The notes beneath the pieces were generated by a model, which saw only the letters and a list, made by a program, of their open reading frames with translations, was not told where the DNA came from and did not search any database. Both the position numbers and the translations under genes were made by a program. Of a stretch of DNA of 64,000 nucleotides, positions 11,856 to 19,736 are shown one piece after another (the stretch's first letter is position 1; each line of letters starts with the position of its first letter). Source of the stretch: Pegoplata infirma (taxonomy: Eukaryota; Arthropoda; Insecta; Diptera; Anthomyiidae); the NCBI GenBank assembly GCA_963921195.1, contig OY992536.1, positions 3,596,001 to 3,660,000 of the forward strand, in the 5' to 3' direction.

Positions 11856-12620
11856 AAAACAAGTAAGAAAATTACAGAATATCGGGCAAAATTTTTATAT
11901 GGGGTACAGAATATCGGGCAAAATTTTTATATGGGGTCTAAATCCAAAAATGGTCCAATTATATTCAGAACTGATAAGGCTACCAAAGTACATGTTTAAC
12001 ACCTATAAACAAATTTTTAATTAAATGCAAACAAAATTTTAAAAAATCTGAGGCTGCTGAAGCTCAGCATATATTTATATTTGTCGGTCCCCTGGCCAAT
12101 TTGGTCTTGTATTTTAGAAAAATCGGTTCTATAGTTCAAAAGTTATAAGCAAAAACGTGAATTTCAGATTGGTTTCACCTTAATTTACGTGTTGAAAAAC
12201 CCGTTAACCAAGTTTTAAAACATTGTTAAGGGCCTATTCACACCTGAGGTGAAATCTCGTTCGAACGAGATTTTGATCATATGGTCTGTATCATTTTACA
12301 CACAACCATATGATCGAAATCTTGTTCGAACGAGATTTCACTTCAAGTGTGAATTGGGTATAAGCCACAAAAATATTTTACAAAGTATTTTTGTCACTCA
12401 AAATTACGTTTACACTAACAAAAAATTTTACATTAAAAAAAAAAATACTTAATTTTTTTTTTACAAAAATGACTAAATAAAGTTTTTTACTCAAATTAAA
12501 ACATTTTTAATCATAATTGTACAATATTTTTTAACGTAAGAAAATTTACTATTACTTAAAAAGGGCATTGTAAAGGGTTATTATGTATTCGGCTAACAAT
12601 AAGTTGAATTTAACTTTTCT
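11856..12620. repeat. Chimera of family B 5' end and inverted family A
   Basis: The left part starts AAAACAAGTAAGAAAATTA and follows family B ('TTTTTATATGGGG', 'CCAATTATATTC', 'AAAGTACA.GTTTAACAC'). A 32-bp stretch containing ACAGAATATCGGGC is duplicated in tandem at 11873-11937. From ~12060 the sequence matches family A in reverse orientation, ending near 12620. A small palindromic MITE (12230-12360) has inserted in it. Confidence 0.6.
12230..12360. mobile_element. 131-bp palindromic MITE, probable TAA target duplication
   Basis: The arms are near-perfect inverted repeats of ~55 bp: ATTCACACCTGAGGTG on the left and ATTCACACTTGAAGTG in reverse complement on the right. Each arm contains the inner palindrome CTCGTTCGAACGAG or a variant. 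TAA flanks both ends (12227-12229, 12361-12363), and removing the element plus one TAA restores family A sequence. A 3-bp TAA duplication suggests the PIF/Harbinger superfamily (inference). Confidence 0.75.
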
Positions 12621-12621
12621 A

Positions 12622-13736
12622 CACTAAGAAAAAAATCTCAAATCAAGCAAAAAACAATCTCATATTGAAAATAAAACAGTGACAAAAGTCAACAAAGTTT
12701 GTTTTTTCTCAATTTGAAAATATTCATGGACACTTTTAATATGACAAAACAAACAACATTTTAAAAATGAAATGAAAGAATTGTGATTTGAATATGTTTC
12801 ATATTTAAATCAAAGGTGTTCATAATCAAATTAAAGTGATAGTCATGTTTGATTTAAAATTGATCATTATAAATATATACTAAAATTTTCTTTTGAAATA
12901 AAACAACAACATTTTTTTATACATACTACATATGTATATTTTTTTATTTTTCTTCAAAATAATTAAAATGATACATTTGTGTTATATAATTTGTATATCA
13001 CCCAAAAGTTCACAATTTATCTCCTAATTTTGTAAAACGCAACGCTCCTCGTTGTCAAAATTTCTGTGTAATTTGTTTTTGTTACAACAAAAAGTGAATT
13101 GAAATTTTGACAGCGCGTTGCGTTTTACAAAATTAGGCCATTGCCTTTCTTTAAGTTTCTTTAAAAAAATATTAAATACACACAGGTGTTTTCGTTCGAG
13201 CATCGACGGTATTGAAAAAGAAACCAAATAATGTAAAGGACAAATTCCTGGTGGTCATTTCAAGTTAATGACACCCTCCTGGACTCCATATAACTTTCGA
13301 CATCTTCAAAATCTTTTATTTTTCTTTTCACTTTTTTGAACTTTATCTTGACACTTCACTTTTTTTTTATTTTTTTTTTATTTAATTACTTATTTATTAA
13401 CATTTTAAAATTTAAAATTTTATATTGAAAATTGTTTTTTATTAATGGCACACCACGGTAATTTTTAATTATAATTGATTATTTTCGAAGCGTCATTGTT
13501 AAATTTTTTTAAAACTCATATTTAAAATGTTTATAAATAAAAATGACGATTTTCAACATGGCGATACCATGAAATGAAAATGAGTTCTTAAATACTTAAC
13601 TAAAAAAGCAAAAATTTAAAATTTATTAAAATTTTAAAAAGTTCAACTTCATTATTAAAATTTTTTTAAAAAAATTTTAGGATTTCAAAAATGGGTATGA
13701 AAATTTTTGATTTGACTACGATTTTTTTCCTTAGTG
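12622..13736. mobile_element. TA-flanked MITE with CACTAAGRAAAAAAATC ends
   Basis: Left end CACTAAGAAAAAAATC; right end in reverse complement CACTAAGGAAAAAAATC. TA lies at 12620-12621 and 13737-13738. TA duplication is typical of Tc1/mariner-type elements. The interior has no ORF and contains a 115-bp hairpin (13023-13137). Confidence 0.65.
13023..13137. repeat. 115-bp hairpin with 23-bp perfect arms
   Basis: CCTAATTTTGTAAAACGCAA plus CGC at the left end is repeated exactly in reverse complement at the right end. The internal halves 'TTGTCAAAATTTC' and 'GAAATTTTGACA' continue the palindrome. This is a miniature inverted-repeat element of unknown family. Confidence 0.7.
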
Positions 13737-13738
13737 TA

Positions 13739-14765
13739 CTTGCTTTCTAACATTTGGAATTCGATTTAAATTTTTTGCATTTTTTCATCAAAGAAACATG
13801 CTACTCAACAGTCAAGTCAAGGAACTTGAGCTAAGTTTTTCACAACGCTTGGGGGGCTTTTGGTCCACTAATAGTAAACTTTAAGTTTTTTATGACCCTA
13901 TTCAAGATACAAAATCGTGTTGCACAGTGTTTTAAGAATTTCTTCTCCTCATAGAAATGTTTGCCACATTAATGTTCATACAACTTTACATATTTTTTTT
14001 TCTTAATTGGCTTTAATATTATGTTGTCAGTCAGTGCGCGTAGTCGATATGTGAATCTTGACAATTTGAAAAGATATGCTTGTTTTCTTTTAAAACCTTA
14101 AAACATCCATGCAACACACATTGTAAATGAATTTAACCAAAAATAAAAAAAGCAAATATCTTTAAAATACTCTTGTTTTATGGTTTTCAATGGTTTCTTT
14201 GAACTGTTTTCGTATGGTTAAGTTGTGTAAATTGTTGCATATTTTTTGTTCCTTGTGTTGTTTTTTTTCTGTATTTTTTAATGGCCCAAATAATTGAGAG
14301 GCTTTACCGAAGGCGGAAGAGTTTCGTCCCCTTGATAGCGGTACATGTCCCTTAAGTGGTTGTGATTATGCCACATGATAAAATGGTTCAATACATAAAC
14401 ATTCAAACATGACATTAAATAACTTGTGGGCATTTTTTACAAATTAACAGTTGGCAAATAAATTAATTTTTAAACGTGACTGGAGAATCTTAACAATTTT
14501 ATTGTTGTGTTAGTAATCTCATAATATACACATACATACATTCAATCATGTAAGAAATACGATTTTGGTAATTATTTTTTTTTTAAATCTACTTTCGTTT
14601 AAATTTGTAGTTCCTGAGAAAATTTTGAACCACAATCAGGGCTGTCATAACTGGATATTTATCCCTAAATTTGAGGGTTTCATACGAACAAAAAGAACAA
14701 CAAATTTTATTTGGGGGGTTTCAAAAAAAATATTTTGGGGACTTTGTAATTAGTACATACAGTGG
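13739..14765. other. No gene or recognisable repeat
   Basis: Ordinary AT-rich sequence. Short ORFs (for example 14565-14753) lack homology I recognise. Slightly less AT-rich around 14300-14370. Confidence 0.4.
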
Positions 14766-14769
14766 AATA

Positions 14770-15687
14770 CGTCGCTGCGCCTAAAAATGGAGTCATGTGT
14801 AGTTTTTTAAATTTTTTTTTATAACATCTTTCTGATCCCCTATTGGTCATACGTTTACTCACTAAACCGTTTTTTGATATCTTGATTGGTTCAAAAGTTA
14901 GTAAAAGGAGCTATGTGTTCGTCATACTAAAAAAAGGTCTGAAAAGGAGTTATGTGTTAAGCTACACATAACTTTTTTTGATAAAAAAAGTAACAGCACG
15001 TGACAAAATGGACCACTTTTTTAGTAATATGAGGTTCACACATAGCATCCAAGTATTTTGAATGAATTTGTCAAGATTTTTTGGGAAATATTTGCAAATT
15101 TTCATCCTGTTATCTAAATCCTAAATGGCGGGTAATAAAGCCTTGTGAAAGGAATTAAATCATTGATGGCGATAAATTTTAGTATCTAAAGTACAACATC
15201 TTTCGTAAATGTTAATTTATGTCAAAACTCTTAAATATTTACTAGAAAAAACAAAAAATCAGCATCAGTTTTGGAAAAATCTGTTGTTCGCTGTTTAGTG
15301 AAGAGATTTTAAATATCAAAATTTTAAGAACCTTGTCTAACTAATGTCGCTTTAAACCGCCAACAAACTATTTTTAGTCTTTGTCCCTCTCGAAAAGAAA
15401 TAAACAATAAGAATGGTTTCATAAGCAAAAGGAGTTATGTGTAAAAAATATTTCCATTTATTTAAATTTTGTTCCAAAAAGTACTTAAAAAAGGAGTTAT
15501 GTGTATGTTTTTTGAAAATTTCTGCACCATAGGAAAACCGCTAAATGTTTCATAATTTTTTTGCAGTATGTGGATAGCATATCGGTACAAGAATTTTTTG
15601 TAGAACAAACTTTTAAAAAATATCGCGAAGGGACGAAAATAAACACTTGCCCCAAAACACATGACTCCATTTTTAGGCGCAGCGACG
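14770..15687. mobile_element. TIR element with 31-bp perfect ends and 4-bp TSD AATA
   Basis: The first 31 bases (CGTCGCTGCGCCTAAAAATG, then GAGTCATGTGT) recur exactly in reverse complement at the right end. AATA is duplicated at 14766-14769 and 15688-15691. Variants of AGGAGTTATGTGT occur at least five times inside, on the plus strand. No transposase ORF. I cannot assign a superfamily from these termini. Confidence 0.85.
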
Positions 15688-15691
15688 AATA

Positions 15692-16060
15692 GCATATGTT
15701 TGATAGCAGTTCTTAAAGAAAAAGTTATCAATACTAAACCTGATAATTACACAGTGATACAAATGTGAATAAATTCGAATTGGAATGGGATGAAACCTAA
15801 AGCAAATGAAAGTTGTAATTTTACATAACAAAACCCACAGGCTTTTTTAACAGCAAAAATACAAAATTTTGTCACCATAGGAAAAATATCGAGTAAACAA
15901 ATTGGGGATGAATAATTTAAAAAAAATATCATTCCATTTCGTTCCCCGTTCTATTTCATTTCGTTCGCAGTTCCACCTCCTTTCGTTCCATAAGTTTCAT
16001 TCCTTTCCGTTTAGTATTTGTTAAAGAAGTAAAAAAAATTATTGCCTATATTTAATTGAT
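15692..16060. other. Unclassified; includes TTTCGTTCC-type pyrimidine repeats
   Basis: No gene. Bases 15930-16010 contain repeated short blocks such as CATTTCGTTC and CCTTTCGTTCCA, a degenerate ~10-bp minisatellite. Confidence 0.45.
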
Positions 16061-16706
16061 ATAAAAAGTACCATTTTGCACCACTTTTACTAATTTAGGT
16101 AACCTTTTTACCCTAAAATTTTAAATTTTAAAATGTGTCCTTCTCTTGGATGTTAATTTTGCTGGAGGTTCCTACATGTCAAATTTTGAGATTCTGGGGA
16201 TATTCACTAGTTATAAATTAAATTTTCCAAAAACACTTTTTTTTGCTAAATGATTCTGAATTCAAATATCACGTTTCAAGCACCATTTTTTTTAAGAAAA
16301 AAAAAACGGAATTTTCTAAAAGTACTTTTTCTAGAATGTTATTTTCACTAAGGCATCCTACATTCCAAATATTAAGTAAGTAGGATCATTATTTCAGGAA
16401 ATACAAAAAGTACCAAAAGAATAAATTTTTACCCCTTCTACAACCCATAGAAACAGAATTTCAAAAAGTCCTTTTTCCAGAATATTTTTTTTATTATTTA
16501 AGGATCCTACATTCCAGAATCTAGGATCATTATTTCAGGAAATATAAAAAATACTACAAGCAAACAATGTTACCCCATTTACCCCCTAAGAAACGCTATT
16601 TTCAAAAAGTACTTTTTCCAGAATGTTTTTTTTTTTTCACCAAAGGATGCTACATTCCAAATTTCAATCTTCTAGAAGCATTATTTTTAGAAAATAAAAA
16701 AGGTAC
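16060..16706 (+). repeat. Diverged tandem array, left part (~170-190-bp units)
   Basis: Units share 'AAAAAGTACTTTTTCCAGAATGTT', read in pieces, then '...GGATCCTACATTCCA', 'CATTATTTCAGGAAATA' and 'AAAGTACCAAAA...TTTACCCC'. About four units are seen before the insertion at 16712. The array resumes at 22441 after the two insertions. Confidence 0.75.
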
Positions 16707-16711
16707 CAATG

Positions 16712-17553
16712 CACAGTGCCACATTTGGCCAATCTAGGACGACAAAAATCCAATTTTAATTATATTGACTTGAAATTCGGTATAAATGTTCGTTTTAACT
16801 TCGAAAATAACACTATAAAAAAATTTGGGAGGCCGGTTAGGGGCCACGCCCACTTTTTTTAAAATTTGTAATTTTGGTTATAATTTCTTTAAATTTGGTA
16901 TATATACTCTCAATGACTGTAGAAATATTATCACAAAAAAAGGGGGCGGTCAGACAACTGCCACGCCCACTTTTTTAAAATATGTTTAAAAAATATGTAA
17001 AAACAAGGTTTACATATCGCCCCACTGTAGTCGGCGTCGCAGACGGTCGCAAAAGTTAGCCGTTGAAATAAGTACTATGGATATTGGTCAATATATCTGG
17101 AAAAGTCCGGCAACCAATACGGACCAAACACAAAAGTTCTATTCCATCAAAAAAAATAAATATATAATTTTCTTTTCAAAAATTTGTATTTTTTTAAAAA
17201 TTTAATAAAAAATAGAAAAATTTGTTTAACAAAAAAAGAAAAGATATGACTTAAAGCACTTAAGTATCCTTTAAAATTACCAAAAAAGAGTGGATAAATA
17301 TCTCTTTTTGTTTAAAAGTTACAACAGTTTAAACTCGACTTAATTTATGCGAAATAATGTACACTAGTTACAGGATTTTACAAGATCCAACTTTATGCAC
17401 CCACCTGTTAGTAACGAACAGAATTATCGATCATATATGATTATTTCCGTGCTATTAGGAATGTTCTATAATACATACAAACATATCATGAAAATCGGGG
17501 AACTTTTTTTTTTTGATTTTTGTCGTGCTAGATTGGCCAAATGTGGCACTGTG
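16712..17553. mobile_element. Transib-like element with RSS-type ends, 5-bp TSD CAATG
   Basis: Both termini read CACAGTG, then exactly 23 bases, then ACAAAAATC. On the left these are 16712-16718, 16719-16741 and 16742-16750; on the right, in reverse complement, 17553-17547, 17546-17524 and 17523-17515. The two ends agree at 38 of 39 positions and diverge right after the ACAAAAATC block. CAATG is duplicated at 16707-16711 and 17554-17558. Transib transposons are known for 5-bp TSDs and for termini resembling V(D)J recombination signal sequences. The interior has no transposase; it contains two 'CCACGCCCACTTTTTT' blocks. An 8-bp hAT reading of these ends fails. Confidence 0.8.
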
Positions 17554-17677
17554 CAATGGTGCACTTTTTTTTACCCCTTTTACCCCCTTACTCGATGGAA
17601 CGAAGCTCTCCGAACGTGAGAGGGCGTCGCTATCATGGGCGAAAGGAGTCATTGAAGAACAGGACAAACTTTCGGCA

Positions 17678-18775
17678 ATGCGCGCATCTGACAAACAGAG
17701 CGCTGTTTCGGCCTCGTCATCGAAGTCTGGTAAAAGGTTGCGCTCGCCCGACGAGAAACCTTTACCTAAAAGATCTAAGGTGACCGGCAACGTCTGGACT
17801 CAGTCTTTTAGTGAAGTGGTGAAAGGTAACTTCGTTAGGGCTGTGATAAACAGGCAAAATGGGGATTGTAGTATTCCAAGGGACAAGTGGAGTTTAGTTG
17901 AAACTAAACTAAATGAAATCTACTATAGGCTTCTTGAGAGTATGCCTGATTTTCTCCCTACTACTGTCAACGCAGGTTGGTATCAAGGGCGAGTAAAACT
18001 CGTTGCTTTTGGAAACGAAAGATCCGCAGCCGTGTTTAAGGTTGCCATTAGCCAAGTGGGAGAGTTATGGCCTGGAGCCAGACTGGACGTTGTGGAAAAA
18101 CATGATATCCCCTCGCAACCCAGAGCTCATGCATGGATCCCAATGGCTACAAGTGACACTGCGGTGATTCTAAAGATGATAAAAGTCTGCAATCCTGACC
18201 TTCCAACTCAGAATTGGCAAATTGCCAGATTGGGTGAGATGGAGGGCGCTCGTCGTCAAGCAGTGGTCTTGGTTAATGAGGAATCGCTTCCGCTTTTAGC
18301 CAGGACTGACGGCATTATTAGATTTGGCTTTTTTCATATAAGAGTCAATGTCTACAAGGGCGACCAGAAGCCTATTTTGGAAGCAGACAAGCCAGTGGCA
18401 GAGTCGGCTGGGGAGGAGAATCTGGAAAAGGTTGATATTCAGCTGACCGATTCTAGGCTGATGGACGATGCATCTGGCATTTTCGAAACCGAATCTGGTA
18501 ACGAATGCGACCTCTGTGATGGCACGGAGGATAAAGCTGATGCCACTATGGGTGACATTCAGGACGAGGCCCATGCAGTGAGGAATTCGGAGAGTTCTGT
18601 TGCCTCCGATTCAGAACAGATGGGACACATATCTGGCTTATTCGAAACCGAATCTGGGGACGAATGCGACCTCTATGATAACACGGAGGATGAAGCCAAT
18701 AACACGGTGGTGGAAAGGATGGTGGAAAAAAAGCAAGATGTTGCGGTTCCTACAAATAAACCTCCATCACTGTAA
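17678..18775 (+). CDS. Retrotransposon ORF1 protein (DUF4780-like)
   Basis: 365 residues from the first ATG inside the element. The same frame stays open upstream to 17513, but that part lies in the flanking RSS-ended element and is excluded. ORF1 proteins of non-LTR elements bind the element RNA and assist target-primed reverse transcription. Residues ~17-36 are basic and NLS-like. Residues ~42-225 match what I remember of DUF4780, found in ORF1 of LOA-like elements: a WYQGRVKLVAFGN strand, then SQPRAHAWIPM and FGFFHIRVNVYKG. No CCHC knuckles are seen. The acidic C-terminus contains a 53-codon tandem duplication (ETESG.ECDL..TED at 18485 and 18644). It overlaps ORF2 by 38 nt. Without the true 5' end, the natural start could be upstream and lost. 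Confidence 0.8.
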   Translation: MRASDKQSAVSASSSKSGKRLRSPDEKPLPKRSKVTGNVWTQSFSEVVKGNFVRAVINRQNGDCSIPRDKWSLVETKLNEIYYRLLESMPDFLPTTVNAGWYQGRVKLVAFGNERSAAVFKVAISQVGELWPGARLDVVEKHDIPSQPRAHAWIPMATSDTAVILKMIKVCNPDLPTQNWQIARLGEMEGARRQAVVLVNEESLPLLARTDGIIRFGFFHIRVNVYKGDQKPILEADKPVAESAGEENLEKVDIQLTDSRLMDDASGIFETESGNECDLCDGTEDKADATMGDIQDEAHAVRNSESSVASDSEQMGHISGLFETESGDECDLYDNTEDEANNTVVERMVEKKQDVAVPTNKPPSL

Positions 18776-19736
18776 GGCAGCCTCAGCTGCACTATTGCTG
18801 CGCCTGACGCCAGGAGCAGTTGACTTGGTTTTTATCCAAGAGCCCTGGGTGCGGGGTGGCAGGGTTTGCGGATTGAAGACCCCTGGGTTTAAGTTGATGG
18901 TTGCCAAAGGTGAGGGCTCACCAAGAGCCTGCATCTTGGCGAAAAATGGCTTAAATATATTCTTTTTATCAACTTTTAGTGATATGGATGTTACAGCGGC
19001 TAGCTTAGAGCTTCATGGGAAATCTATTTGGCTCGCCTCTGCGTATTTTCCTAATCCGGGGCCAATACCCCCGGAGAAGGTTGGCGGTCTGATTCGGGAG
19101 TCTGAATCTAGGGGACACCAGTTACTAGTGTGCTGTGATGCTAATGCACATCATTCGATATGGGGTAGTACAGACACAAATGATAGAGGCGAATCACTTT
19201 TGGAGTTTTTGTTAAGCACTAACCTGTATATTTGTAACAAGGGTAGTGAACCAACTTTCGTTACAAGTACGCGGCAAGAGGTTCTTGACGTAACACTTGT
19301 ATCAGATACATTGTCTGACAGAATTGATGACTGGAGAGTTTTGGAAGAGCATTCTTTCTCAGATCATCGCTACATTGAGTTTTTACTCAGGGAGCGTGCC
19401 CCGGTTGAGACAGTCTCTAGAAATCTGAGAAGAACAAACTGGGTGAAATATAGGGAGACTTTTTCTTTGCTTTTGGATGAAGTACCCCTATCTGAACCGC
19501 ATAGTTTAGCGGAAATTGACTGTCTGGTTGACCATATAACAAATGTTTGTAATAGGTGCCTGGATGCGTCTTGCCCTTCTGCAAAGCCTAGAGGGAAAAA
19601 AAGCCACCTTGGTGGTCAAATGAGTTGCAGACGAGCAGAGATTCCTGCAGAAAGCTCTTTAATAAGGCTAAATTTTCAAGAGCGGACGAGGACTGGTCTG
19701 CATACAGGCTGCAACTTAAGAGTTATAAAAAGATGA
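18738..19736 (+). CDS. Retrotransposon ORF2, N-terminal part: AP-type endonuclease
   Basis: I place the start at the ATG at 18738, which directly precedes LRFLQINLHH; the ATG at 18600 lies deep within ORF1 and is unlikely. The product is an apurinic-endonuclease-like domain that nicks target DNA to prime reverse transcription. Visible motifs are N8 in QINLHH, catalytic E35 in QEPW, D134 and N136 in CDANAHHSIWG, and S208-D209-H210-R211. True coding sequence ends near 19600: a one-base frame change in an A7 run (19596-19602) moves the protein to the next frame, and residues after that point up to the stop at 19736 are out of frame. It overlaps the end of ORF1, so translation may be by reinitiation. 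Confidence 0.85.
   Translation: MLRFLQINLHHCKAASAALLLRLTPGAVDLVFIQEPWVRGGRVCGLKTPGFKLMVAKGEGSPRACILAKNGLNIFFLSTFSDMDVTAASLELHGKSIWLASAYFPNPGPIPPEKVGGLIRESESRGHQLLVCCDANAHHSIWGSTDTNDRGESLLEFLLSTNLYICNKGSEPTFVTSTRQEVLDVTLVSDTLSDRIDDWRVLEEHSFSDHRYIEFLLRERAPVETVSRNLRRTNWVKYRETFSLLLDEVPLSEPHSLAEIDCLVDHITNVCNRCLDASCPSAKPRGKKSHLGGQMSCRRAEIPAESSLIRLNFQERTRTGLHTGCNLRVIKR

Noticed and set aside
16714..17551. Reading the 16712-17553 element as hAT (CAGTGCC ends)
   Set aside because: The required 8-bp flanks (CCAATGCA and TGCAATGG) do not match, whereas CACAGTG ends give a perfect 5-bp duplication.
17513..17677. Upstream extension of retrotransposon ORF1 to the ATG at 17513
   Set aside because: This part lies in the right end of the RSS-ended element and the array; the retrotransposon begins at about 17592.
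18600..18737. ATG at 18600 as the ORF2 start
   Set aside because: It lies well inside ORF1 and adds residues unrelated to the endonuclease; the ATG at 18738 is followed directly by the endonuclease start.
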